Source of the DNA: an uncultured bacterium | GTDB lineage: Bacteria; Verrucomicrobiota; Kiritimatiellia; RFP12; UBA1067 | Direction: 5' to 3' | DNA: 37,194 nucleotides | Assembly: GCA_900547945.1 (NCBI GenBank) | Contig: URIT01000015.1 | Location: 1 to 37,194, forward strand | Part shown: positions 24,868 through 32,702 of the stretch, one piece after another | Layout: each line of letters opens with the position of its first letter | Position numbering within the stretch: position 1 is the first letter of the stretch | The notes under the pieces: model-generated | What the model was told of the DNA's origin: nothing | The model's database searches: none | What the model saw: only the letters and a program-made list of their open reading frames with translations | Translations under genes and position numbers: made by a program

Positions 24868-25596
24868 TCAGCTCCGCGCGCACGCCGCGGCGAGGACGGA
24901 GAGGCCGAAGACCGCCGCCGTCTCGGCACGGAGGATCGTCGGACCGAACGACGTCGGAACGGCGCGCTCCAGAAGCGCGGCCAGCTCGGCGGGCGTGAAA
25001 TCCCCCTCGGGCCCCACGAAGAGCCCGAGGGACCGGGCGGCGGGAAGCTCGCGCGACACGGCCGCCAGCAACGGCGGCGGCGGCGGGTTCGTCAACGCCC
25101 CCGCGAACACGCGCCCGCACGTCTTCACGAGATCAAGCGCAACGGGGAAATCAACCGCCTCCAGCACTTCCGGCAACCATACGGCATCGCTCTGGCGCGC
25201 CGCATCCTCCGCGATCCGCCGCCACCGTTCCGCCTTCGCGGTGCGCTCGCCCGGCGCCAGGCGCACGATGCAGCGGTCCGAGATCACGGGGACGATGCGC
25301 GCAACACCCAGCTCCACCGCCTTCTCGATCGTCCAGTCCCAGCGCGACCCCTTCGTCACGCAGGCGAAGAGCGTCAGCGGGAACGGACGCACCGTGGCGC
25401 AGACAAGCGGCAGCGGCGCGTCCAGCACGCCGCGCGCCGCGTTCCAGCGGTAGCGCCGCGTGCGGCCGCATCCGTCGAAGAGCTCGATTTCCTCGCCGGG
25501 CTTCGGACGCAGCACCTTCAGGTGGCGCGCGGCGTCGCGCGGGAGGTCGGCGACCTCCCGCTCCAGCGCCTCCGCATGTACGAGCAGCCGGTGCAT
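24868..25596 (-). CDS. rsmE: 16S rRNA (uracil-1498-N3)-methyltransferase
   Basis: 242 residues, normal for RsmE, a SPOUT-fold enzyme that methylates U1498 of 16S rRNA with S-adenosylmethionine. Visible motifs are the N-terminal PUA-like part (HLKVLRPKPGEEIELFDGCG), RWDWTIEKAVELGVARIVPV, and the knot signature LFVGPEGDFTPAELAAL followed by LRAETAAVFGLSVL. The ribosome site GGGAG lies 6 nt before the ATG. Third gene of a grpE-dnaJ-rsmE transcript, 31 nt after dnaJ; this dnaJ-rsmE neighbourhood is common in bacteria. Confidence 0.95.
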   Translation of the reverse strand: MHRLLVHAEALEREVADLPRDAARHLKVLRPKPGEEIELFDGCGRTRRYRWNAARGVLDAPLPLVCATVRPFPLTLFACVTKGSRWDWTIEKAVELGVARIVPVISDRCIVRLAPGERTAKAERWRRIAEDAARQSDAVWLPEVLEAVDFPVALDLVKTCGRVFAGALTNPPPPPLLAAVSRELPAARSLGLFVGPEGDFTPAELAALLERAVPTSFGPTILRAETAAVFGLSVLAAACARS

Positions 25597-25627
25597 GGCA
25601 GACTCCCAAAATGACGCCGCGCGCCCG

Positions 25628-26818
25628 TTACTTCCGCAGCTTGTCGCGGTGCTGATAGAAGACCTTCATCTTCGACCCGAAGCTCTGCGCCTCGGGGAAG
25701 TTGGACGGATCCAGCGCCTTCGCAAGGTCCTCCAGCTGGCCGCGCTGACGTCCCGTGAGGCGCGTGGGCACCTCGATGACGATGCGCGCGACGAGATCGC
25801 CCGGGCTTCCCCCGCGCAGGTCGGGGACGCCCTTTCCGCGCAGGCGAAACAGCTTGCCGTTCGGCGTGCCGGAGGGCAGCTTCAGCGTCGCGATGCCGTC
25901 CGGCGTCGGAACTTCCACCTCGCCGCCCAAGGCCGCGAGAACGGGCGAAACGGGCACGTCGACCGCAAGGTCAAGGTCCTCCCGCTCGAAGATGTCGCTC
26001 GGCCGCACGCGCAGGACGACGAAGAGGTCGCCCGGCTCGCCGCCGCACAGACCGCCCGCGCCCTTGCCGCTCAGGCGCAGACGCGACCCCGTGTCCACCC
26101 CGCGCGGGATGCGCAGCTGGATCTCGCGCGGCACCCGCACCTGGCCCGAACCCCGGCACTTCGCGCAGGGCCGCTCGACCACCGTGCCGGAACCCCCGCA
26201 GCGCGGACACGTCTGGCGAACCTGGAAGAAGCCACCGCCCTGGATGACCTGCCCGTGTCCGCCGCACGTCGGGCACGTCACACGCTTCGCCCCCTGCGCC
26301 GCGCCGGAGCCGTGGCAGTCCGGGCACTGGTCCGGCACCGTCAGCCGCAGCGTGCGCTCGCTCCCGAAAATCGCCTCGTCGAAGTCGATCTCCAGCTCCA
26401 TCGACATGTCGTCGCCGCGCTGGGGCGCGTTGGCGTCGGGACGGCGACGACGCCCGCCACCGCCGAACATCCCGCCGAACATGTCCCCGAACGCACCGCC
26501 CCCGCCGCCGAAGAGCGACTCGAAGATGTCGCTGAAGTCGGCGCCGTGCGAGAAGTCGCGGCTGAAGTCGAAGCCGCCGGGGCCGAAGTTCACGCCCTGG
26601 TGGCCGAACTGGTCGTAGCGCTGGCGCTTCTCGGGATTCGACAGCACCTCATACGCCTCGGACGCCTCCTGGAACTTCGCCTTCGCCTCGGGGTTGTCCG
26701 GATTGCGGTCCGGATGCCACTTCATCGCGAGCTTGCGGTACGCGCTCTTGATCTGGTCGGCGCTGGCGTCCTTCGGAACCCCCAGCACCTCGTAGTAGTC
26801 TCTCTTCTGCTCCGCCAT
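25628..26818 (-). CDS. dnaJ: Chaperone DnaJ (Hsp40)
   Basis: 396 residues with full type I architecture: J domain with H35-P-D (KWHPDRN), a Gly/Phe-rich segment, and four zinc-binding repeats at about 164-225 (CPDCHGSG, CPTCGGHG, CPRCGGSG, CAKCRGSG). The C-terminal substrate-binding domains follow. It stimulates DnaK ATPase and delivers unfolded clients. It begins 1 nt after the grpE stop codon, so it is translationally coupled to grpE. dnaK is not in the window. Confidence 0.97.
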   Translation of the reverse strand: MAEQKRDYYEVLGVPKDASADQIKSAYRKLAMKWHPDRNPDNPEAKAKFQEASEAYEVLSNPEKRQRYDQFGHQGVNFGPGGFDFSRDFSHGADFSDIFESLFGGGGGAFGDMFGGMFGGGGRRRRPDANAPQRGDDMSMELEIDFDEAIFGSERTLRLTVPDQCPDCHGSGAAQGAKRVTCPTCGGHGQVIQGGGFFQVRQTCPRCGGSGTVVERPCAKCRGSGQVRVPREIQLRIPRGVDTGSRLRLSGKGAGGLCGGEPGDLFVVLRVRPSDIFEREDLDLAVDVPVSPVLAALGGEVEVPTPDGIATLKLPSGTPNGKLFRLRGKGVPDLRGGSPGDLVARIVIEVPTRLTGRQRGQLEDLAKALDPSNFPEAQSFGSKMKVFYQHRDKLRK

Positions 26819-26819
26819 C

Positions 26820-27467
26820 TTACGCCCCCTTGCCCTTGCTCACGACCACCTTGGCGGGACGCAGGGGCTTGCCGTGCAGCAGCCAGCCACGCTGCACTTC
26901 ATTCATCACGACGCCCTCCTCCACGTCTTCGGACGGCAGCGACGTCAACGCCTCGTGGTAGTTCGTGTCGAACGGCTCGCCGACCGAATCGAGCGGCGTC
27001 GCGCCGTGGTCCGCGAGCGTCTTCAGGAGGCCGTCGTAGACGAGCTGCACGCCCTTCACGAACGGATCGTCCGCCCGGTCCTTCGCGCCATCCAGCGCAC
27101 GGGCGAGATTGTCCACCGTCGCGAGCACGTCCTTGATGACGTCCTTCGCGGCGAACTTCACGAGGTCTTCGCGGTCGCGCACCGTGCGCTTGCGGAAATT
27201 GTCGAAGTCCGCCATCGCACGCGCATAGCGGTCCTTCCAGTCGAGCTGTTCGGGCTTCGCCTCGGAATCGGCGGGCGTATCCGCCTCCGCCGCCTCGGCG
27301 GACGATGCCTCGGCCGCCGCCTTCGCCGTCGTTTCGGTCTCCGGATCCGTCCCCGCCGGCGCCTCGGGCGCCTCTTCGGTGGCCTGTGCTTCCGTCTTCG
27401 CCTCTTCCGTATTCATGTTCGTGGCTTCCATTTGTGATTTTTCTGTATCCATGTTCGTTTCTTCCAT
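26820..27467 (-). CDS. grpE: Nucleotide exchange factor GrpE
   Basis: 215 residues. The conserved core begins at DRYARAMADFDNFRKRTVRD and includes VIKDVLATVDNLARAL, GVQLVYDGLLKTLADHG and the closing NEVQRGWLLHGKPLRPAKVV; this is the DnaK exchange factor. The first ~75 residues are acidic, Ala/Glu/Thr-rich and likely disordered. The start is uncertain: a 12-residue unit is repeated (MEETNMDTEKSQ, MEATNMNTEEAK), giving in-frame ATGs at 27467, 27452, 27431 and 27416. The first was kept because AGGAC precedes it, but it is not decisive. Confidence 0.93.
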   Translation of the reverse strand: MEETNMDTEKSQMEATNMNTEEAKTEAQATEEAPEAPAGTDPETETTAKAAAEASSAEAAEADTPADSEAKPEQLDWKDRYARAMADFDNFRKRTVRDREDLVKFAAKDVIKDVLATVDNLARALDGAKDRADDPFVKGVQLVYDGLLKTLADHGATPLDSVGEPFDTNYHEALTSLPSEDVEEGVVMNEVQRGWLLHGKPLRPAKVVVSKGKGA

Positions 27468-27511
27468 TTTGGTCCTGCTTTGTTCTTGATCCTGTTTTTG
27501 GGAGAAGGAGT

Positions 27512-27540
27512 ATTAAACCACACCTCCCCTTTTTCGTCAA
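27512..27540 (-). promoter_or_regulatory. Sigma-70-type promoter of grpE-dnaJ-rsmE
   Basis: -35 TTGACG (27535-27540) and -10 TTTAAT (27512-27517) with a 17-bp spacer, 44 nt before the grpE ATG. No CIRCE inverted repeat is visible. Confidence 0.6.
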
Positions 27541-27639
27541 TACCTCCCCCGCCGAAGATATGGGGAGGCCACGTTTCCACGCCCACACCGCCGCGCGCGA
27601 TGTGGTTGTTCCATCACCCCCCAGGGTTGTTGTAAAGCG

Positions 27640-28278
27640 TTAGGCGCGGGCGCGCACGAGGGCGGCGGCATCGGCGGCGAGTTTTTCGATTACCGCCCAG
27701 TCGCCCTTCGCGAGCGCGTCTTTCGGGACGATCCACGTGCCACCGCAGCAGACGATCTCCGGCACTGCAAGGTAGTCCGCCACGTTCGAGAGGTTCACGC
27801 CGCCCGTGGGCATGAACGTCACGCCCGTGAAGCGGAACGCGCCCAGCAGGTTCTTGATCATCTTCACGCCGCCCGCCGCCTCGGCCGGGAAGAACTTCAC
27901 CATCTTCACGCCCGCCGTGAGGGCCTGGGAAAGCTCGCTCGCCGTCGCGATGCCCGGCACCATCTCCAGTCCCGCCTCCCGTGCCGCCGCGAGGACGGCG
28001 GGATCGAACCCGGGCGCGACGCCGAAGACCGCGCCCGCCGCCTTCGCCGCCTTCACCATCGCAGGCGTAAGGAGCGTGCCCGCGCCGACAACGGCCTCCG
28101 GCACCGCCGCCTTGATGCGGGCGATCGCGTCCGCCGCCGCCGCCGTGCGGAACGTCACCTCCAGGACGGGCAGACCGCCCTTCACAAGCGCCCGCGCGAG
28201 CGGCACCGCCTGTTCCGCGTCCTCGATCACGATGACCGGAATGATGCCGGCCTTTCTCAGCGTCTCGATCAGTTCCAT
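27640..28278 (-). CDS. eda: 2-keto-3-deoxy-6-phosphogluconate / 4-hydroxy-2-oxoglutarate aldolase
   Basis: 212 residues, the usual length. It cleaves KDPG to pyruvate and glyceraldehyde 3-phosphate in the Entner-Doudoroff and uronate pathways. E40 in LEVTFRT is the expected general base, and K128 in MVKFFPAE is the Schiff-base lysine. GAGTLLTP and FMPTGGVNLSN are the phosphate and substrate loops. A ribosome site AAGGAG precedes the ATG. It lies 24 nt after the M50 protease gene on the same strand, so co-transcription is possible though functionally unobvious. Confidence 0.95.
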   Translation of the reverse strand: MELIETLRKAGIIPVIVIEDAEQAVPLARALVKGGLPVLEVTFRTAAAADAIARIKAAVPEAVVGAGTLLTPAMVKAAKAAGAVFGVAPGFDPAVLAAAREAGLEMVPGIATASELSQALTAGVKMVKFFPAEAAGGVKMIKNLLGAFRFTGVTFMPTGGVNLSNVADYLAVPEIVCCGGTWIVPKDALAKGDWAVIEKLAADAAALVRARA

Positions 28279-28302
28279 CTCGATTCTCCTTGAATGACAA
28301 AG

Positions 28303-29163
28303 CTAGCGTCCGCGCCGAATCTCCGTCTCGTCCTCGTCGCCGCCGTAGGGCGGAGGCGACACGCGCGCGGAGAAGTCCCAGCGGCCGCCCCACTCGCCCT
28401 CGGCCAGGACCTGGCGGTACTCGCGCGCGCCCTCGCGCCAGATCATCCACGCGATGAGCAGCGTGACAAAGCCCCAGTTCCCGCCGTGCAGGATGCGGTT
28501 CAGCGCGCTGAGCGCAAGCAGGATCGCGAACGCGCGTCCCACGACCATCGCGATGTAGGTGGCGCGCGCACGCGACATGAACGCGCGCATCGCGCTGCGG
28601 AAGATGCGCCCGCCGTCCATCGGAAAGCCCGGCAGCAGGTTGAAGAAGCCGAGCATCGCATTCATGGCCGCGAGGTAGAAGAGGGGCCCCGCCAGCCAGG
28701 CCAGACTGCGCGTCACGAAGAAGTCCCCGGAGGCCAGGCCGTGCAGGCCGAAGGAATCCAAGACATCCCCCACGACGAACAGGAACGCAGACCACAGGCT
28801 TCCCTCGCTCGAACAAATCGCCAGCCCGCAGATGCCGAGGAAGGAAAGGACAAAGCTCACCGCCGGACCCGCCACCGCCGTCAGGAACTCCTGCGAAGGC
28901 TTGCGCGGTAGGGCGATGAGCGACGCGCAGCCTCCCAGCAGGGAAAGCGTGATGTCGTGCGTGCGGTAGCCGAACGCCCGCGCCGTCAGCGCATGCCCCA
29001 GTTCGTGGAGCGTGATCGAGGCGAGCAGAAGGAATGCCGCGAACAGGCCGGAGAGGAGGTCGCCGCCCCCTGTCGAGAACATCAGGAGCAGGATGATCAG
29101 GGAGAAGTCGAGGTAGATCGGGATGCCGAAGAGTTCGAAGATGCGGTATTTTCCAGCGAACAT
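28303..29163 (-). CDS. Site-2-type membrane metalloprotease (peptidase M50)
   Basis: 286 residues with about six hydrophobic segments. Zinc ligands are H53-E-L-G-H57 in ITLHELGHAL, and the third ligand Asp is in NLLPGFPMDGGRIF (about residue 182). The short N-terminus (FELFGIPIYLDFSLIILLL) and absence of a PDZ domain resemble the SpoIVFB/Rip-like branch rather than RseP. Such enzymes cut membrane-embedded substrates such as anti-sigma factors; the substrate here is unknown. The Pro/Asp/Glu tail after residue 250 lacks a CBS domain. There is no good Shine-Dalgarno (TCCTCCC precedes the ATG), and a heptamer repeat lies just upstream. Confidence 0.9.
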   Translation of the reverse strand: MFAGKYRIFELFGIPIYLDFSLIILLLMFSTGGGDLLSGLFAAFLLLASITLHELGHALTARAFGYRTHDITLSLLGGCASLIALPRKPSQEFLTAVAGPAVSFVLSFLGICGLAICSSEGSLWSAFLFVVGDVLDSFGLHGLASGDFFVTRSLAWLAGPLFYLAAMNAMLGFFNLLPGFPMDGGRIFRSAMRAFMSRARATYIAMVVGRAFAILLALSALNRILHGGNWGFVTLLIAWMIWREGAREYRQVLAEGEWGGRWDFSARVSPPPYGGDEDETEIRRGR

Positions 29164-29175
29164 GGGAGGAGGGAA

Positions 29176-29221
29176 GGTTCTAGGTTTTAGGTTTCAGGTG
29201 TTAGGTGTGAGCCAGGTTTTA
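29176..29221 (+). repeat. Degenerate heptamer tandem repeat (consensus GGTTTTA)
   Basis: Five consecutive heptamers (GGTTCTA, GGTTTTA, GGTTTCA, GGTGTTA, GGTGTGA) from 29176 to 29210, then GCCA and one more GGTTTTA at 29215-29221. It fills the gap between the M50 and GH92 genes and resembles short tandemly repeated heptamers known in some cyanobacteria. Confidence 0.75.
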
Positions 29222-31471
29222 AGGGACAGGCTTGTCCCGTCCGTGGGCGGTCATCTCGAAGACGAGCTCGCCGCCGGACACGACGTCTGCATGCTTCAAG
29301 CGGGGACCGGCCAGCGGACGACCGTTGAGCGTGACGGACTTCACATACTTGTTCGCGCGCGAGAGGTTCTTCGCGACGACGCGGAAGGACGCACCGCCGG
29401 GCAGCGCGAGGCGCACTTCTGGGAACTGCGGCGCGCCGAGGACGTATTCGCCGCTGCAGGGATTGAACGGATAGAAGCCCATCGCCGCGAAGACGTACCA
29501 GGCACTCATCTGCCCGCAGTCGTCGTTACCGCAGAGGTCGCCGGGGCCGACGCCGTAGAAGCGGTCGCAGACCTCGCGTACGACCTCGGCCGTGCGGTCG
29601 GGGCGGCCCGCGAGCGCGTAGAAGTAGGCCACGTGATGGCTCGGCTCGTTGCCGTGGGCGTACTGGCCGATGAGGCCCGTCACGTCGCCCACGAAGCCCA
29701 TGCCCTCCGTCCGCTCGGGCTGCGCGAAGAGCGCGTCCAGCCTCTCCACGAACGAGGCGCGTCCGCCCATCGCCGCGATGAGCCCTTCGGGGTCCTGCAG
29801 GACGTGCCAGGTGTACTGGAAGGCGTTGCCCTCGGTGAAGTCGTTGGCCGTGTTGTGGTCGTGGCCGAGGCGGAACGGATCGAAGGGCGTGCGCCAGGTC
29901 CCGTTCGAGTGCTTGCCGCGCATGAGGCCGAGGGAGGGGTCGAAGACGTTCTTCCAGAAGGCGGCGCGCGCGCGGAAACGGGCCTCGTCGCCCCGTCCGA
30001 GCAGGCGGCAGAACTCCGCCGCGCACCAGTCGTCGAACCCGCATTCAAGCGTGCGGCTCACGCTTTCGCCCTTGATCCTGTCGAACGGGTAGTAGCCGTA
30101 ACGGTCGTAGAGCGCCCAGTCCTCCTTGATCTTCGGGCGTCCGAACGGATCGACGTGCGCGACCGTGAGGGAGTTCGTCACGGCCTCGAACGCGAGATCG
30201 ACGTCGAAGGCGCGGAAGCCCTTGCGGTAGGCGTCGACGATCACGGGGACCGCGTGGTTGCCGATCATGCAGTGCGACTCCCAGCCGAAGTAGGGGATGA
30301 CGGGCAGGAAGCCCATCGCCCGGTAGTGGGCGAGCATCGAATCGACGAAGCCGTCCACGCGCTCCGGCGCGGCGAGCGTGTAGAGCGGGTGCGCGGCGCG
30401 GAAGGTGTCCCAGAGCGAGAGGCCGGTGTAGTAGGCGCCGGACGACGCGGTGGCGACCTGCGCGTCGCCGCCGCGATAGCGCCCGTCGACGTCCGCAAGG
30501 TCGTTCGGCTGGAGGAAGAGGTGGTAGAGGGCGGTGTAGAACGCGGTGCGCTGCGCGGCGGATGCGCCCGGGACCGCGAAGCGCCCGAGAAGCGCGGACC
30601 ACTTCGCCCGCGCGGCGCGGACAATTTCGTCGAAGCTCCGCCCCTCGGCCTCGGCGGCGTAGTTCTTCGCCGCCCCCGCCTCGTCCACCGAGGATATCGC
30701 GGCCTTCACGACAAGCGGTGCGCCCGGCGCGAACTCCAGCACCCAGCGCGCGCCCTTCTCGCGGACATCCGCCTTCGGGAGCGGCGTCGCCTTCGTCCAC
30801 GGCCGGTCGAAGACGATCTTCCAGTAGACGCTGCGCCGCAGCCAGGCATGCGTGCGCCGCCCGCCCGCCAGCGTCGCATGGGCGGCGTCCAGGCGGTTCG
30901 TGAACGAGACGACCGCGCTTCTCATGTTGTGCGCGTTCACCCACTGGAGATCGACGAGCAGCTTCACGGGGCGGCCAGGGGCAAAGGCGTAGCGGTGGAC
31001 GCCGACGCGCGGCGTCGCGGTCAGCTCGGCCGTCACGCCCGCGTTCGTGAACGCGACGGCGTAGAGGCCGGGGCGGCCCTGCTCCGTGCGGACGTCCTTG
31101 GCCAGCTTCCACGTGCAGGGATCGGGGTCCGCAAAGTCGTCCGTGAACGGCAGAAGCCGCACATCCGCAAGGTCCGGGCAACCCGTGCCGCTCAGATGGG
31201 TCTGGGTGAAACCGTAGACGAACGGATCCTCCCACACGTAGCCCGAACAGTGGTCCCAGTCGCAGAGGCCCGTGTCGGGACTCGCCTGCACGAGCGCAAA
31301 CGGGCACGACGCCCCCGGGAACGTGTGCCCGCGATAGGAGCCGCCGATGCGCGTATCCACGCAGTCAACCGGCGACGGCGGCGCCGCAAGGCCCGCCAGC
31401 GCCATGCACAGCACCACGAGCGTTCCAGGCCTCGCCCTGTCCCGTCCGTTCCTCGTCTTCTTCATGCCCAT
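29219..31471 (-). CDS. Secreted GH92 alpha-mannosidase
   Basis: 750 residues from the ATG at 31471, which follows GAGGAGAAC; upstream in-frame ATGs (such as 31531) lie beyond the promoter. The signal peptide is GTLVVLCMALAGLAAP. GH92 landmarks are DTRIGGSYRGHTFPGASCPF, GCPDLADVRLLP, SLWDTFRAAHPLY and GNDDCGQMSAWYVFAAMGFY, the calcium-dependent exo-mannosidase fold acting on N-glycan or yeast-type mannans. The last residues (GRDKPVP) and the stop are encoded in a copy of the CYTGT hairpin repeat (29224-29242). It probably forms its own transcript. Confidence 0.93.
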   Translation of the reverse strand: MGMKKTRNGRDRARPGTLVVLCMALAGLAAPPSPVDCVDTRIGGSYRGHTFPGASCPFALVQASPDTGLCDWDHCSGYVWEDPFVYGFTQTHLSGTGCPDLADVRLLPFTDDFADPDPCTWKLAKDVRTEQGRPGLYAVAFTNAGVTAELTATPRVGVHRYAFAPGRPVKLLVDLQWVNAHNMRSAVVSFTNRLDAAHATLAGGRRTHAWLRRSVYWKIVFDRPWTKATPLPKADVREKGARWVLEFAPGAPLVVKAAISSVDEAGAAKNYAAEAEGRSFDEIVRAARAKWSALLGRFAVPGASAAQRTAFYTALYHLFLQPNDLADVDGRYRGGDAQVATASSGAYYTGLSLWDTFRAAHPLYTLAAPERVDGFVDSMLAHYRAMGFLPVIPYFGWESHCMIGNHAVPVIVDAYRKGFRAFDVDLAFEAVTNSLTVAHVDPFGRPKIKEDWALYDRYGYYPFDRIKGESVSRTLECGFDDWCAAEFCRLLGRGDEARFRARAAFWKNVFDPSLGLMRGKHSNGTWRTPFDPFRLGHDHNTANDFTEGNAFQYTWHVLQDPEGLIAAMGGRASFVERLDALFAQPERTEGMGFVGDVTGLIGQYAHGNEPSHHVAYFYALAGRPDRTAEVVREVCDRFYGVGPGDLCGNDDCGQMSAWYVFAAMGFYPFNPCSGEYVLGAPQFPEVRLALPGGASFRVVAKNLSRANKYVKSVTLNGRPLAGPRLKHADVVSGGELVFEMTAHGRDKPVP
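29224..29242 (+). repeat. CYTGT-loop hairpin repeat, copy 1 (GGACAGG-CTTGT-CCCGTCC)
   Basis: Seven-base arms with one mismatch around the loop CTTGT. It overlaps the last GH92 codons. On the GH92 strand it is followed by TTAAAA and could act as a transcript end. Confidence 0.6.
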
Positions 31472-31488
31472 GTTCTCCTCGGGGAGAC

Positions 31489-31497
31489 AGTATACCA
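31489..31497 (-). promoter_or_regulatory. Extended -10 box (TGGTATACT) of GH92
   Basis: Ends 17 nt before the ATG at 31471; the leader is just long enough to hold the GAGGAG ribosome site. Confidence 0.65.
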
Positions 31498-31563
31498 CAT
31501 CTCGTGCGGGATGCCGGACGTGGAGAGGCAACAGAGGGACAGCGGAGGGGCGGCACAGAGCCC

Positions 31564-31582
31564 GGACGCGACAAGCGCGTCC
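31564..31582 (-). repeat. CYTGT-loop hairpin repeat, copy 2 (GGACGCG-CTTGT-CGCGTCC)
   Basis: Perfect 7-bp arms in the gap between the Fe-S gene and GH92; a purine block GGGA precedes it on the minus strand as in the other copies. Confidence 0.65.
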
Positions 31583-31627
31583 CTCCCGTATCTGCGCGAA
31601 ACCGTCCGGATTCGCCCTTTTCGGGAG

Positions 31628-31646
31628 GGACGGGCCTGTCCCGTCC
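31628..31646 (+). repeat. CYTGT-loop hairpin repeat, copy 3 (GGACGGG-CCTGT-CCCGTCC)
   Basis: Perfect 7-bp arms, 8 nt beyond the stop of the Fe-S protein gene, preceded by GGGA. Confidence 0.65.
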
Positions 31647-31654
31647 GCATGCGC

Positions 31655-32689
31655 TCACAGGCAGGACGCCGCAAGCTCCTCCATCGTCTCGACGTGCAGC
31701 TTGCCGTACTTCGCCAGCACCTTCTTCGTGTAGGCGGAGAGGACGACGATGCGGTCCGTCTTCGGATGGTCCGCGCGCGCGGCGACGTATTCGGCGAGCG
31801 CCTTGACGAGCGCCGGGTTGAGCTTGTCGAGGACGACCGCGCCCTCGCCGCAGCAGTACGACTCCTCGTCGTTCGTGCCGAAGGGCTTGTTGTCGGCCTT
31901 GAGCGCCTTCAGCAGCTTCTCGGGGCACTCGCAGTGGTCGTAGTTGCGCATGAAGTCGTCCGCGAGGTAGTAGACCTCGCCGGCGGCCTTCTTGAACGCG
32001 ACCTTCGCCTGGACGAGGAAGCCGCTGAAGCAGAGGACCTTGGGCTGGAGCTTGACGCCCATCTCCGGGTAGTCCTTCGTGAGCGCGTCGTAGGCGGCCG
32101 GGTTGGAGACGACGAGCGTCTTCACGCCGAGGCCGTTGACGAACGCGGCGAAGCCCTCGGCGTTCACCTTCGCGTCGTCGAGGTAGCCGAGCACCTTCAG
32201 CGCCTTGCCGATCGAGCCGCCCGTGATGACGACGGGCTTGACCTTCGCGGCGGCGAAGAGCTTCTTCGCGGCGGCGACCACGGCCTTGTCCGCAGCGGTC
32301 GTCTCGTCGAGGAACCAGGCGACGTCGCCCTTGCCCTCGGCCTTCCACTCGGCGTTCGACGCATACTTCTTCGCGAGCTTCTGCACGGCGGCGGGGGCCT
32401 TGCCGGCCTCCACGACGTCGGCGCGCGCCGCGAGGGCGAGGCCGTTCTCGTCGTAGCCGTTCACGCAGTTGCGGCGGCAGCAGGCGGAGAGTTCGCAGCG
32501 GTAGAGCGCGTCGATGAAGTCCTCGTCGTCGAACGAGTTCGTGCCCGTCCGGAGGCCGTAGAGCATCGCCGCGCGCACGCGGGGCGTGTCCACCTCCGTG
32601 CAGCGCACGTTCCCGATGGTGGAGAGATGCCGGCACATGAAGCAGAACCGGCAGTTCATGATGGCGTCTTCAAAAGCGTCAATGTGCAT
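31655..32689 (-). CDS. Fe-S binding protein with cysteine-rich CCG-type domain, oxidase partner
   Basis: 344 residues. An N-terminal cysteine cluster, C13RFCFMC19 with further Cys near residue 30, is followed by a second cluster RCELSACCRRNC; together they could hold one or two iron-sulfur clusters, although the spacing differs from classic CxxCxxCxxxCP ferredoxins. The C-terminal half has a CCG-like cysteine-rich motif (HCECPEKLL, then ESYCCGEGAVVLDKL) as in GlcF, LutA and HdrB-type proteins. It lies 13 nt after the FAD oxidase gene on the same strand, the classic two-subunit arrangement of glycolate or lactate oxidases; it probably takes electrons from the flavin subunit. The electron acceptor is unknown. 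Confidence 0.82.
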   Translation of the reverse strand: MHIDAFEDAIMNCRFCFMCRHLSTIGNVRCTEVDTPRVRAAMLYGLRTGTNSFDDEDFIDALYRCELSACCRRNCVNGYDENGLALAARADVVEAGKAPAAVQKLAKKYASNAEWKAEGKGDVAWFLDETTAADKAVVAAAKKLFAAAKVKPVVITGGSIGKALKVLGYLDDAKVNAEGFAAFVNGLGVKTLVVSNPAAYDALTKDYPEMGVKLQPKVLCFSGFLVQAKVAFKKAAGEVYYLADDFMRNYDHCECPEKLLKALKADNKPFGTNDEESYCCGEGAVVLDKLNPALVKALAEYVAARADHPKTDRIVVLSAYTKKVLAKYGKLHVETMEELAASCL

Positions 32690-32702
32690 TGTCTTACTCC
32701 TT

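Noticed and set aside
27541..27639. Possible structured RNA or small ORF between grpE promoter and the aldolase
   Set aside because: Only very short pairings (ACCC/GGGT) and no conserved-looking motif; nothing supportable.
29176..29221. Chromosome-end telomeric repeat
   Set aside because: It lies between two ordinary bacterial genes in a continuous chromosome region; the heptamers are degenerate and few.
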